Part shown: positions 45,285 through 54,458 of the stretch, piece after piece
Layout: each line of letters opens with the position of its first letter
Position numbering within the stretch: the first letter of the stretch is position 1
Source: Marinobacter salinexigens
GTDB lineage: Bacteria > Pseudomonadota > Gammaproteobacteria > Pseudomonadales > Oleiphilaceae
Length of the DNA stretch: 64,000 nt
Assembly (NCBI RefSeq): GCF_008370345.1
Contig: NZ_VTUU01000002.1
Span: forward strand, 496,001-560,000
Direction: 5' to 3'
Notes under the pieces: model-generated
What the model was told of the DNA's origin: nothing
Databases searched by the model: none
Seen by the model: the letters and a program-made list of their open reading frames with translations, nothing else
Made by a program: the position numbers and the translations under genes

Positions 45285-46312
45285 CCGACATTGCCCTAGA
45301 AATGCCCTGGCTAACGCAGGCCTGGACCCAGGTTCAGCAACGATATGCCGAAGACAGGTTACCTCACGCATTAATTGTGACCGGTGAGCGTGGTGTAGGA
45401 AAGCGGGCATGGGCAGAAACGGTAGCAGGGCTGTTGCTTTGCGAATCTCCCGAGTATAAGGCGCAGGGCGAACCGATCGCCTGCGGCCGTTGCAAACAGT
45501 GCGAATTGCTGGCTGCCTCCAGCCATCCAGATCTGAGGATTTACGCTCCGGAAAAGTCCCGTATGGTGAAGGTCGATCAGGTGAGGGCGCTGACATCGTT
45601 TGCGGTTGCCTCGCCCCAGGTGGGCCATCATAAAGTCGCGATTATCGACCGGGGCGATCAGTTGAATATCAACGCAGCCAATGCGTTGCTGAAGACGCTG
45701 GAGGAGCCGTTGCCGGATGTCACCCTGCTGCTATTGCAGGAAAGTGGCCGGCCGCTATTGCCTACGATTCGTTCCCGCTGTCAGACCCTGACGATACCCA
45801 TGCCGAGCCAGGATCAGGCGAATCGCTGGCTTGTCGATAGGGTATCGCTGCTCGAAGACGCAGACAGGCCATCTGCTGAAGTGTTAGCTAAGGCGCTGAT
45901 GCTTTCGGGCAATGCGCCAAGGCTCGCACTGGAATATGCGACAGGTGAATTCATTTCGTTGCGTGACGAAGCGTTCGAGCGTTTCAAGCAATTCATGAAG
46001 GGGCAGATTCCCGTCGGCGAAGCAGCAAAATCGTTCAAGGCTTTGGGCCTGGAGGATAGTCTCTGGCTGTTTGAAGGCTGGTCTGCCGATCTTGCCCGTC
46101 TCGCCGCAGGAGGTCAGGCCGTCGACACAGAAGCCGGTGAAATGCTCTCGTTTCTGGCGGCAAGGAACCCGCCATGGCGAGCCCATGAGTTGCTGGACCT
46201 TGTGAAGCAATCCCGGGAGGCTGGCGTCTACAATGCCAACCCTGAGCTGGAAGCGAGCCGGTTGCTGATTGCGTGGCAGAGATTAATGCCGGTCAAGCGC
46301 CGGTCTGCCTGA
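45281..46312 (+). CDS. holB: DNA polymerase III subunit delta prime
   Basis: 343 residues. Clamp-loader subunit with a P-loop-like GERGVGKR (35-42) and the zinc-binding cysteines Cys54, Cys68, Cys71 and Cys74 (CGRCKQC). The sequence LNINAANALLKTLEEP and the SRC-containing RSRCQTLTIP are typical of delta prime. It starts with GTG at 45281, overlapping the tgpA stop by 4 bp. In pseudomonads holB is preceded by mltG and tmk; here those are missing and tgpA takes the place. Confidence 0.93.
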   Translation: MTDIALEMPWLTQAWTQVQQRYAEDRLPHALIVTGERGVGKRAWAETVAGLLLCESPEYKAQGEPIACGRCKQCELLAASSHPDLRIYAPEKSRMVKVDQVRALTSFAVASPQVGHHKVAIIDRGDQLNINAANALLKTLEEPLPDVTLLLLQESGRPLLPTIRSRCQTLTIPMPSQDQANRWLVDRVSLLEDADRPSAEVLAKALMLSGNAPRLALEYATGEFISLRDEAFERFKQFMKGQIPVGEAAKSFKALGLEDSLWLFEGWSADLARLAAGGQAVDTEAGEMLSFLAARNPPWRAHELLDLVKQSREAGVYNANPELEASRLLIAWQRLMPVKRRSA

Positions 46313-46425
46313 AGCAAAAGACGCAGGCATTGCGTTATTTCATTCAACTACTGCTATGATTGCGAAAAGACAGGATTTTTCCTGAGTAGGAATCTCGGCA
46401 GCAAGATAACCAAAAGGTGTGAATT

Positions 46426-46776
46426 ATGGGCCCCGGATTTGGCGCACGGAGTGGCATACTGACTCTGACCATCAAGGATAAGGCAGTTTTGTACGCGGCA
46501 TACATGCCCTACATTCGCCAGGGTGGACTGTTCATACCAACGCAGAAACAGTACCAGCTCGGCGATGAAGTGTTCCTCCTTCTGAACCTTATGGATGAGC
46601 CTGAAAAAATACCAGTGGCTGGTAAAGTTATCTGGATCACCCCCAAGGGAGCCCAGGGTAACCGGGCCGCGGGCATTGGTGTTCAGTTCAACGGCGATGA
46701 TGAATCCGCCCGAACCAAAATTGAATCCTATCTTGCCGGCTCCCTGAGTTCCGATCGCCCCACCCACACTATGTAA
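46426..46776 (+). CDS. pilZ: Type IV pilus PilZ domain protein
   Basis: 116 residues, the size of the PilZ protein needed for type IV pilus formation. The fold is recognisable from GILTLTIKDKAVLYAAYMPY, RQGGLFIPTQ and RAAGIGVQFNG, but the RxxxR and full DxSxxG c-di-GMP motifs are absent, as in other pilus PilZ proteins, which bind PilB and FimX rather than c-di-GMP. It lies 113 bp after holB, with a possible promoter (TTGCGT-N19-TATGAT, 46330-46360). The usual tatD gene does not follow. Confidence 0.92.
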   Translation: MGPGFGARSGILTLTIKDKAVLYAAYMPYIRQGGLFIPTQKQYQLGDEVFLLLNLMDEPEKIPVAGKVIWITPKGAQGNRAAGIGVQFNGDDESARTKIESYLAGSLSSDRPTHTM

Positions 46777-46790
46777 GGCAAGGTTGCGGT

Positions 46791-47714
46791 ATGAATTCGA
46801 TGTCCACACCTGCCAATGACGTTGATGCCCCGAGCGGTTTCCGGGAAACTGAATGGCCGCTTCGGAATATAACCCTGTCCGGTCTGACCTGGCAGGGACA
46901 GAACGCCACCCGCCCAGCCGGGCGACCATTGCTGATGCTCCATGGCTGGCTCGACAACAGTCTCACCTTTGCAAAGCTTGCGCCTCAGCTGACAGAGCAA
47001 TGCGACGTTCATGCTATCGACATGGCCGGGCACGGGCATTCGGGCCACCGTCCTGCGGGGCAAAGTTACCAGCTGATGGACTATGTTGCCGATCTTGCCG
47101 AGCTGATTGAGGAACATATCCATGAGGTTGACCCAACGCCGGTTGATCTCGTAGGGCACTCGCTTGGGGGGATTGTGAGTGCCTTGTATGCTGCTGCATT
47201 CCCTGAAAATGTACGAAAGCTGGTGATGATCGACAGCCTCGGAGCGATCAGTCGGCCGGTGTCAGAAACTATTCCTCAGCTTCGAAAGTCGATCCGTAAG
47301 CGGATTTCCGGGTCCGGTCGCCAGGTTGTCTATCCGGATGTCGAAACAGCGGCGAAAGCGAGGGAAGGTGGATTGAGTCCACTCAGTCCTGAAGCGGCGC
47401 TGACGCTCATTCCCCGCAATATGAAACGGAAGGCTGATGGGTTCGTTTGGCGAACGGATTCCCGTCTCAGGCATCCTTCACCATTGATGATGACTGAAGA
47501 ACAGGTCTATGCATCCTTGAAAGCTCTTCAGACTCCCACGTTGTTCGTGAGGGCTGAAGAGGGGCTATTGTCCTATCGGGAAGGATTGGACGCCCGTGCT
47601 GATGCTATCCCCCATTTGGAAATAGCCAATGTCCCCGGTGGACACCACTGCCACCTTGATGGAAACACCGCGCCTTCTATCGAAGCGATCAGGACGTTTC
47701 TCTCCAATGATTAA
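46791..47714 (+). CDS. Alpha/beta hydrolase
   Basis: 307 residues, alpha/beta hydrolase fold. Oxyanion region LLMLHGWLDN (about 48-56), nucleophile Ser124 in VGHSLGG, and the His of NVPGGHHCHLD near residue 290. The substrate cannot be told; esterase, lipase or other hydrolase activity is possible. There is no signal peptide, so it is cytosolic. It starts 14 bp after pilZ and overlaps the DUF4892 gene by 8 bp. Confidence 0.86.
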   Translation: MNSMSTPANDVDAPSGFRETEWPLRNITLSGLTWQGQNATRPAGRPLLMLHGWLDNSLTFAKLAPQLTEQCDVHAIDMAGHGHSGHRPAGQSYQLMDYVADLAELIEEHIHEVDPTPVDLVGHSLGGIVSALYAAAFPENVRKLVMIDSLGAISRPVSETIPQLRKSIRKRISGSGRQVVYPDVETAAKAREGGLSPLSPEAALTLIPRNMKRKADGFVWRTDSRLRHPSPLMMTEEQVYASLKALQTPTLFVRAEEGLLSYREGLDARADAIPHLEIANVPGGHHCHLDGNTAPSIEAIRTFLSND

Positions 47715-48618
47715 TAACCCGTTCCGTCGTTTTGGACTATGGTGTGTGGCAGCACTGCTGGCAGCCCAGCCCGGTGGGGTTTTGGTTGCTGCGGTGGCCC
47801 TGCCTGAGCCATTCCCTCAATCCTCTTTGCAGTCGACGATGGATATAGACTCGCCCGGACACCTGGTGCTCTTCAGTCCGGTCAGGGAGGTTAACAGTGA
47901 AATCCGTTCTGAAACCATGGCTCGTCTGCCTGTGTCGGGGCAGGGGCAGCTGTATGAAATATCGAAAGATTCCAACCGTCAGGAAGCGCGTGATCACTAC
48001 GTGAAGTTGCTACAGGCAGAGGGCGCTTCGATACTGTTTGAGTGTGCTGGTATCCGTTGTGGACGCAGTAACGTGTGGGCAAACCAGGTGTTTGGGCAGA
48101 GGGAGCTCTATGGCCGCGACGGTACCCAGGACTATCTGGTTGCCGGGGCTCGGGCACCCGATGGCGGCATCATACTGACGTCGGTCTATACCGTAACCCG
48201 CGGTAATCTCAGAGAGTATGTCTGGGTGGAACGGCTCCAGGTTGCGACCGGTGCAAGTGTTCCGGGAATGGATAATGGTCAGGACCGAATCCTTGGCCCT
48301 GTGATTGTGCACTGGCAGGGTGGCGTGACCTACCGGTTTGACTGGACCGCTACTGACCGGCGTAGAATCAGGGAATGGGCTGGAGAAGGTGCCAATACGG
48401 TGGTTCTCACGGCTTTTGCTGAGTTGGAAGCGGGCCAGACGTTTGAAGAATCAATGGTAAACGCTGACAGAGCTGCGCGATCCTTGTTGGAAGTACTTGA
48501 AAAAAGCGGTGTCCGGGTCGACCAGCAGAAAATGATAGTGATTGGGCCTGTGGTCAGTTTCTCTGACCCGGAAAGACAGGGTAACCGCGTCGAAGTAACG
48601 GTTATCAGGCAGCCCTGA
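47707..48618 (+). CDS. DUF4892 family exported protein
   Basis: About 303 residues from the ATG at 47707, which overlaps the hydrolase stop. A signal peptide is present (WCVAALLAAQPGGVLVAAVA, cleavage near VAL). The DUF4892 signature is visible in HLVLFSPVREVNSEIRSET, FECAGIRCGRSNVWANQVFG and QDYLVAGARAP. The C-terminal third, with SLLEVLEKSGVRVDQQKMIV and GPVVSFSDPERQGNRVEVTV, resembles an OmpA-like peptidoglycan-binding segment. Two Cys residues in GIRC and ECAG could form a disulfide. A cell-envelope role is likely; function is unknown. Confidence 0.83.
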   Translation: MINNPFRRFGLWCVAALLAAQPGGVLVAAVALPEPFPQSSLQSTMDIDSPGHLVLFSPVREVNSEIRSETMARLPVSGQGQLYEISKDSNRQEARDHYVKLLQAEGASILFECAGIRCGRSNVWANQVFGQRELYGRDGTQDYLVAGARAPDGGIILTSVYTVTRGNLREYVWVERLQVATGASVPGMDNGQDRILGPVIVHWQGGVTYRFDWTATDRRRIREWAGEGANTVVLTAFAELEAGQTFEESMVNADRAARSLLEVLEKSGVRVDQQKMIVIGPVVSFSDPERQGNRVEVTVIRQP

Positions 48619-48675
48619 TCCGGAAAAGCAGTCACTGGCGAAAAGTGTCAGGCAAGACGTACCAGGTAAGTAACG

Positions 48676-49890
48676 ATGGGAATAACCAGATCAGACGATA
48701 GCCAATCAGCAGAGCCTTCAGCTGAGAGCAGTACCGATCCGTCTGCAATGCCGACCAACAACGTCGCTGATTTGTCAGGTGCCACAGTTGGTCACGCTCA
48801 CGAATCCCAGGCTCCCCAAAAAGCAGAACGCAGGAAAACGGTCGCGCTTACACTCGGAAGCGGTGGTGCACGGGGCTACGCCCATATAGGTGCTATCGAA
48901 GTCCTTATTGAGCGGGGTTACGACATCAAGGCAATCTCTGGATGCTCGATGGGAGCGTTGATCGGTGGGATGTATGCCGCAGGTAAGATGAAGGATTATA
49001 AGGACTGGGTGACAGGCCTTGGTCAGTTTGACGTGCTCAAGCTACTGGACGTCACTTTCAGTTCGTTGGGGGCTATTCGAGGCGAAAAGATTTTTTCGGT
49101 TGTCCGGGAAATGCTGGGTAATACGCGGATTGAAGACCTCCCCATACCTTACACAGCCGTTGCAACTGATCTTCTGGGTCACAAGGAAATCTGGTTTCAG
49201 GAAGGTCCGCTGGATCAGGCCATCAGGGCCTCAGTGGCTATTCCGGGTGTCGTCACGCCGCTTGTTCATCAGGGACGCGTATTGGTGGACGGTGCTTTGC
49301 TCAATCCTCTTCCGATCATTCCAACTATATCAGCCCATGCCGATCTGATCGTCGCGGTTAACCTCAGTGGCGAGGATGAGCGCCACCAGCGCATACCTGA
49401 TGCAGCCTTTATCAGCCCCGACGATGGTCCGGATATGGAAGAATGGGTATCTAACCTCCGGGATAAAGCTTCGCGCTGGTTTGATTGGGATAACCTGAAA
49501 TCCCTGGGTGGAAAGAAAGGCGAGCATGAGGAAAGTCCTGAAGAAAAGATCACCCGGGAAATGAAGAAAAAAGAACTTCAAAAGAGAGAAGCGGCGCACC
49601 ACCCGGAACGAAAAGCTCATGATGACCATGAAACCATCGACTGGGACAAGTTGGGAATCGGCAAGTTTGATGTCATGAACCTGACCATTGAAACGATGCA
49701 GAGCGCCCTGATTCAGTACAAAATCGCCGGTTATCCGCCCGATCTTCTGGTTAATATTCCCAAGAATGCCTGCCGTACATACGATTATCACAAAGCACCG
49801 GAATTGATCCAGTTGGGCCGGGACAGGATGTCAGCAGCGCTGGATCGCTTCGAAAAAAACCGGGCAAGCTCAGGGCCGTTGTCGGTCTGA
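48676..49890 (+). CDS. Patatin-like phospholipase (RssA-type)
   Basis: 404 residues. Patatin domain from about residue 55: GSGGARGYAHIGAIEVL (oxyanion loop), nucleophile Ser91 in GCSMG, and the catalytic Asp in VDGALLNPLPI. The C-terminal 150 residues are a charged helical extension (KITREMKKKELQKREAAHHP). No signal peptide is visible, so the protein is probably cytosolic; RssA-type proteins have no firmly known substrate. The N-terminal 50 residues are Ser/Glu-rich and poorly conserved-looking. It stands alone between DUF4892 and prmB. Confidence 0.87.
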   Translation: MGITRSDDSQSAEPSAESSTDPSAMPTNNVADLSGATVGHAHESQAPQKAERRKTVALTLGSGGARGYAHIGAIEVLIERGYDIKAISGCSMGALIGGMYAAGKMKDYKDWVTGLGQFDVLKLLDVTFSSLGAIRGEKIFSVVREMLGNTRIEDLPIPYTAVATDLLGHKEIWFQEGPLDQAIRASVAIPGVVTPLVHQGRVLVDGALLNPLPIIPTISAHADLIVAVNLSGEDERHQRIPDAAFISPDDGPDMEEWVSNLRDKASRWFDWDNLKSLGGKKGEHEESPEEKITREMKKKELQKREAAHHPERKAHDDHETIDWDKLGIGKFDVMNLTIETMQSALIQYKIAGYPPDLLVNIPKNACRTYDYHKAPELIQLGRDRMSAALDRFEKNRASSGPLSV

Positions 49891-49946
49891 TCGAACTTAA
49901 CCTCCCGGTTTCCGCGAGGAGGCTGCAGGGGGAGGCATAAACAGCG

Positions 49947-49952
49947 TATAAT
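49947..49952 (+). promoter_or_regulatory. Perfect -10 box TATAAT ahead of prmB
   Basis: A consensus TATAAT lies 39 bp before the prmB GTG. The region 17-18 bp upstream (TGCAGG) is a poor -35, so the promoter would need an activator or be weak. Transcription would start at about 49959. Confidence 0.35.
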
Positions 49953-49990
49953 CCCGCGCTGACACTTCCCTGAAACAGGAACCTTCATTC

Positions 49991-50896
49991 GTGACCAGCC
50001 ATATCGATGACCTTCACACTGTCCGGGATTATTTGCGCTACGCGGCGTCCCGGTTTGCTGATTCACCGCTGTTTTACGGTCACGGAACGGATAACGTATG
50101 GGATGAAGCCGTTCAACTGGTGATGCGCTCCCTGAAGTTGCCGCTGGAAAACAACACTTTGTTTCTGGATGCCCGGCTGGTGCGGGAAGAACGTCAGTTG
50201 ATTCATGAGCGTATTGAACGCCGCATTCAGGAACGGGTTCCTCTCGCCTACCTTCTAGGTGAAGCCTGGTTTATGGGAATGCCCTTCCATGTGGACGAGC
50301 GTGTATTGGTGCCGCGCTCGCCGATCGGTGAATTACTCGAAAAAGGACTTCAGCCGTGGCTTGGTGATAAGCAGGTCACCCGCTTGCTGGATCTATGCAC
50401 GGGAAGCGGTTGTATTGGTATCGGCGCAGCAACCGTTTTCGAAGATGCTGAGGTGGATATTTCCGATATATCGCCTGTTGCCCTCGACGTTGCAGCGTCA
50501 AACATAGAGCTGCATGGCGTGGGTGACCGGGTGACGACCATCCGCTCCGATGTCTTTGATAATATCGATGGTGTATACGATGTCATCGTGAGCAATCCTC
50601 CCTACGTTGATGCGGGCGATCTGGCTGATATGCCGGATGAATTCCGTCATGAGCCGGAGCTGGGCCTGGCCGCTGGAAATGATGGTCTGGACATCGCCCA
50701 CCGTATTATTGATCAGGCGGCGGACTACCTTTCACCTGGCGGTTTGCTGATTGTCGAAGTGGGTAACAGTTGGGTAGCGCTGGATGAAGCCTATCCGGAC
50801 CTGCCGCTTACCTGGCTTGATTTCGAGCGTGGTGGAGACGGCGTATTCATGGTCACCGCTGAAGATCTGCGTGCCTGGAAGGCAGGAAGAAGTTAA
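49991..50896 (+). CDS. prmB: 50S ribosomal protein L3 N5-glutamine methyltransferase
   Basis: 301 residues. SAM-dependent methyltransferase with motif I LLDLCTGSGCIGIGAA and the NPPY catalytic motif (VSNPPYVDAGD) of the HemK/PrmB family. The N-terminal helical region (TVRDYLRYAASRFADS) and the ERRIQERVPLAYLLGEAWFM stretch favour PrmB over PrmC. It starts with GTG at 49991. It is directly upstream of aroC (37 bp), the usual gammaproteobacterial prmB-aroC order. Confidence 0.94.
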   Translation: MTSHIDDLHTVRDYLRYAASRFADSPLFYGHGTDNVWDEAVQLVMRSLKLPLENNTLFLDARLVREERQLIHERIERRIQERVPLAYLLGEAWFMGMPFHVDERVLVPRSPIGELLEKGLQPWLGDKQVTRLLDLCTGSGCIGIGAATVFEDAEVDISDISPVALDVAASNIELHGVGDRVTTIRSDVFDNIDGVYDVIVSNPPYVDAGDLADMPDEFRHEPELGLAAGNDGLDIAHRIIDQAADYLSPGGLLIVEVGNSWVALDEAYPDLPLTWLDFERGGDGVFMVTAEDLRAWKAGRS

Positions 50897-50933
50897 TCTG
50901 ATTTCTTACAAAAACTGGATAACTGGCTGAAAA

Positions 50934-52028
50934 ATGTCTGGAAATACGTTCGGAAAACTGTTTACTGTTACCACCTTTGGCGAAAGCCATGGCTTGGCTC
51001 TCGGCTGCATTATTGACGGATGTCCTCCGGGACTTGAGCTTACTGAAGCTGATTTGCAGAAAGATCTGGATCGGCGTAAACCTGGCACGTCCCGCCATAC
51101 AACCCAGCGCCGTGAAGCCGATGAGGTTCGTATCCTGTCTGGTGTATTCGAAGGCAAGACCACCGGAACCCCGATTGGTCTTCTGATCGAGAATACAGAC
51201 CAGCGCTCCAAGGACTATTCGAAAATTGCCGGACAATTCCGTCCTGCCCATGCCGATTACACCTACATGCACAAGTACGGCATTCGGGACTACCGTGGCG
51301 GCGGCCGTTCGTCAGCCCGCGAAACGGCTATGCGAGTTGCCGCAGGTGCTGTAGCGAAGAAGTTCCTTGCTGAACGGCTGGGAATTCAGGTTCGCGGTTA
51401 TCTGTCTCAGTTGGGCCCGGTGAAAGCTGAAAAGCTTGATTGGGACCAGGTCATGGAAAACCCGTTCTTTTGCCCTGATGCTGACAAGGTTCCTGAGATG
51501 GAAGCCTATATGGACGCACTCCGGAAGGAAGGCGATTCCATTGGTGCCCGCATCAATGTTATTGCGGACGGCGTGCCTCCCGGGCTGGGGGAGCCGATTT
51601 TTGACCGGCTTGATGCGGACCTTGCCCATGCACTGATGAGTATTAACGCAGTCAAAGGTGTTGAGATCGGAGCCGGGTTCGATTCGATTGAACAGAAGGG
51701 TACTGAGCACAGGGATGAAATGACGCCTGAGGGATTCCTGTCCAATAACGCCGGCGGCGTTTTGGGGGGCATTTCATCTGGCCAACCGATTGTGGCCAGC
51801 ATTGCACTGAAGCCGACTTCCAGTCTTCGGTTGCCTGGCCGGGCTATTGATGTCGATGGTAATCCGGTTGAGGTGATTACCACCGGACGCCACGACCCTT
51901 GCGTTGGAATTCGTGCAACACCCATTGCCGAGGCCATGATGGCCATCGTGTTGATGGACCATTACCTCCGGCATCGTGGTCAGAATGGCGATGTAGAGGT
52001 CAATACTCCGGTTTTGGGCCAACTCTGA
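50934..52028 (+). CDS. aroC: Chorismate synthase
   Basis: 364 residues. Last step of the shikimate pathway, removing phosphate from EPSP to give chorismate with reduced FMN. The sequence is highly conserved: [59 protein letters not shown] and the C-terminal [20 protein letters not shown]. It supplies chorismate for pabB also present here. It lies 37 bp after prmB; a long hairpin follows its stop. Confidence 0.97.
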   Translation: MSGNTFGKLFTVTTFGESHGLALGCIIDGCPPGLELTEADLQKDLDRRKPGTSRHTTQRREADEVRILSGVFEGKTTGTPIGLLIENTDQRSKDYSKIAGQFRPAHADYTYMHKYGIRDYRGGGRSSARETAMRVAAGAVAKKFLAERLGIQVRGYLSQLGPVKAEKLDWDQVMENPFFCPDADKVPEMEAYMDALRKEGDSIGARINVIADGVPPGLGEPIFDRLDADLAHALMSINAVKGVEIGAGFDSIEQKGTEHRDEMTPEGFLSNNAGGVLGGISSGQPIVASIALKPTSSLRLPGRAIDVDGNPVEVITTGRHDPCVGIRATPIAEAMMAIVLMDHYLRHRGQNGDVEVNTPVLGQL

Positions 52029-52041
52029 GCCTCGGTTCTGC

Positions 52042-52095
52042 TTCGGGTATAGGGATTCCGGCAGGGCATATCCTGTCGGAATCACCCGAACTTTT
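52042..52095 (+). terminator. Long hairpin between aroC and the MFS gene
   Basis: TTCGGGT pairs with ACCCGAA (52042-52048 and 52084-52090) and GATTCCGGCAGG with CCTGTCGGAATC (52054-52065 and 52072-52083) with one G-U pair. A short CTTTT follows. It is a plausible terminator of aroC, only 6 bp before the MFS start codon. Confidence 0.55.
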
Positions 52096-52100
52096 GGTCG

Positions 52101-53267
52101 ATGTCGTCTGAAAGGAGTCGTGATATTTACTGGCGACTTTCCAATCTCTATTTCTGGTTCTTCGCCCTGTTGGGTGGCCTTCTTCCATACTGGTCGCTTT
52201 ACCTTCAGGACCAGGGTTATTCCTATCTCCAGATCGCTACGTTGATGGCGACAATCCAGTTAACCAAAATTCTGGCACCCAGTGTTTGGGGCTGGCTCGG
52301 AGACCGTAGTGGTCAGAGGGTCCGCCTTGTCCGGTTCGGCGCCATTACCGGTTCACTGTTTTTTGCCGGTGTGTTCCTTGAGCCGGGATTTTACGGCTTG
52401 CTGCTGGTCATGCTGGCGTTCACATTTTTCTGGAACGCGATCTTGCCCCTTTATGAGGTGATTACCCTAAGAACTCTAGGCTCGCAGAAAGAGAAATATG
52501 GACAGGTTCGCCTCTGGGGTTCCGTGGGGTTTATTGGAGCCGTCGCTGGCGTAGGCGGTGTTCTGGAAGTCATTCCGGTTCATTACCTCCCCTGGTTATT
52601 GCTACCTGTGTTCGGCGGCATTGCGGTGTCTTCGTTTCTGGTGCCGTCAGAAAAAGGAGAGAGAAAGGAAAGGGCTCCCTCTGGAAGCCTGAAGGCGATC
52701 GTGACCAATCCGGCGGTTATTTCGTTTTTCGCCATGAATTTTTTGCTACAGGTCTCCCACGGGCCTTACTACACGTTTTTCAGTATTCACCTGGAGCAGC
52801 ATGGCTACGGCAAGCTGCCCATAGGATTGCTGTGGTCACTGGGTGTGTTGTCGGAGATTTTGCTGTTCTTAGTAATGCATCGGTTTACTCGTCACCTGAC
52901 GCTACGCCATATAGCGGTTGGTGCACTGTTGCTCAGCATGGTTCGCTGGATTCTGATCGCAGAACTGACCGATGTGGTCCTGGTTCTGATCTTTGCTCAG
53001 GCTCTTCACGCGGCGTCATACGGGGCGCTCCACGCGGTATCGGTTCAGTATATTCAGGGGTATTTTGGCAAGCACCACCACGGTCAGGGGCAGGCGCTAT
53101 ACAGTGGCCTTACATTTGGGGCTGGCGGTGCTGTAGGGGCCTGGATGTCAGGCTTCCTCGTTGAAGGCTTCAGCACATCGGCAGCCTTCCTGGGTGGTGC
53201 AGTGGCGCTTGTGTTGGCGGTTTTCATCGCCTGGCGGGGACTGGAGTCTCCGCCAGGCGATCGATGA
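52101..53267 (+). CDS. MFS transporter, 3-phenylpropionate/nucleoside permease-like (HcaT/MFS_1-like)
   Basis: 388 residues with about 12 membrane helices. The start LYFWFFALLGGLLPYWSLYL and the MFS A-motif-like GWLGDRSGQRVRLVRFG are visible, and helices such as FFAMNFLLQVSHGPYYTFFS resemble HcaT-type permeases. Substrate is unknown. It probably has its own promoter because the aroC hairpin precedes it closely; it may instead be partly read through. It is convergent with pilU (13 bp apart). Confidence 0.86.
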   Translation: MSSERSRDIYWRLSNLYFWFFALLGGLLPYWSLYLQDQGYSYLQIATLMATIQLTKILAPSVWGWLGDRSGQRVRLVRFGAITGSLFFAGVFLEPGFYGLLLVMLAFTFFWNAILPLYEVITLRTLGSQKEKYGQVRLWGSVGFIGAVAGVGGVLEVIPVHYLPWLLLPVFGGIAVSSFLVPSEKGERKERAPSGSLKAIVTNPAVISFFAMNFLLQVSHGPYYTFFSIHLEQHGYGKLPIGLLWSLGVLSEILLFLVMHRFTRHLTLRHIAVGALLLSMVRWILIAELTDVVLVLIFAQALHAASYGALHAVSVQYIQGYFGKHHHGQGQALYSGLTFGAGGAVGAWMSGFLVEGFSTSAAFLGGAVALVLAVFIAWRGLESPPGDR

Positions 53268-53280
53268 AATTCCCTTTAAA

Positions 53281-54435
53281 CTATGCTTGCTCGTCGGGAT
53301 CTTCCTCATCCTCCTCAAGCTGGAGCGACAAGCCGCTACCAGAAGGGGATGCTGGTTTGGACTGGCTGGATGAGTCCTGGCCGTGCAGTTTAATCTTCAG
53401 GCGGAGGTTGTTTGCGGAGTCAGCGTTTTTAAGGGCTTCCTCTTCTGAAATCTTGCCTTCTTTCCAAAGGTTGAACAGTGCCAGGTCAAAGGTCTGCATA
53501 CCAAGGTTTGCAGATTTCTCCATAATTTCCTTGATACCATCGATTTCGCCGCGAAGGATCAGTTCGCTGATGGTCGGGGTGCCCAGAAGAATTTCTATTG
53601 CTGCACAGCGCTTCTTGTCGATCGTGGGGATCAGGCGCTGTGAAACAAACGCCCGAAGGTTCATCGCCAGGTCCATCAGCAATTGAGGTCGGCGTTCTTC
53701 CGGGAAGAAGTTGATGATGCGATCCAGTGCCTGGTTGGCGTTATTGGCGTGCAGAGTCGAAATACACAGGTGGCCGGTTTCCGCAAACGCCAGGGCATGC
53801 TCCATGGTCTCGCGGTCGCGAATTTCGCCAATCAGGATAACATCCGGCGCCTGGCGCAAGGTATTCTTCAGGGCCTGGTGGAAGCTACGTGTATCGACGC
53901 CGACTTCTCGCTGGTTGATGATGCTCTTTTTGTGCCGGTGGATGTATTCGACCGGATCTTCAATAGTGATGATGTGGCCAGCAGAGTTGGTGTTCCGGTG
54001 GTCAATCAAAGCAGCCAGCGATGTGGATTTACCGGAGCCGGTTGCCCCCACAAAAAGCACCAGACCGCGTTTCGCCATCACCACATCTTTAAGAATTGGC
54101 GGCAGCCCCAGATCGTCCGCGTTCGGTATTTCGGTGACAATGTTCCGGGCAACGATCGAAATTTCGTTACGCTGACGGAAAATATTGATCCTGAATCGGC
54201 CAACATTGCGAATGCTGTAGGCCAGATTCATCTCAAGCTCCTGCTCGAATTCGGCGATCTGCTCGTCATCCATGATGCTATAGGCGATCTCTTTGATCGT
54301 CCCTGGCGCCATCGGTGTACGATCAATGGGCTTCAGGGTACCGTGAAACTTCGCGCAGGGCGGTGCGCCGGTACTCAGATACAGGTCCGAGCCGTCGTGT
54401 TTGGCCAGAATCTTGAGGTAATCGTCAAAGCCCAT
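53281..54435 (-). CDS. pilU: Type IV pilus retraction ATPase PilU
   Basis: 384 residues. PilT-family hexameric ATPase: Walker A GATGSGKST (130-138), the Asp box IITIEDPVEYIHRHKKSIIN, Walker B PDVILIGEIRDRETMEHALA, and the His box GHLCISTLHANNANQA. The N-terminus (MGFDDYLKILAKHDGSDLYL) and the acidic C-terminal tail (LEEDEEDPDEQA) are PilU-like. PilT itself is not in the window; in P. aeruginosa pilT and pilU are adjacent. AGGAG at 54441-54445 is its ribosome binding site on the minus strand. Confidence 0.93.
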   Translation of the reverse strand: MGFDDYLKILAKHDGSDLYLSTGAPPCAKFHGTLKPIDRTPMAPGTIKEIAYSIMDDEQIAEFEQELEMNLAYSIRNVGRFRINIFRQRNEISIVARNIVTEIPNADDLGLPPILKDVVMAKRGLVLFVGATGSGKSTSLAALIDHRNTNSAGHIITIEDPVEYIHRHKKSIINQREVGVDTRSFHQALKNTLRQAPDVILIGEIRDRETMEHALAFAETGHLCISTLHANNANQALDRIINFFPEERRPQLLMDLAMNLRAFVSQRLIPTIDKKRCAAIEILLGTPTISELILRGEIDGIKEIMEKSANLGMQTFDLALFNLWKEGKISEEEALKNADSANNLRLKIKLHGQDSSSQSKPASPSGSGLSLQLEEDEEDPDEQA

Positions 54436-54458
54436 GTCGTCTCCTGATTATAAGAGTT

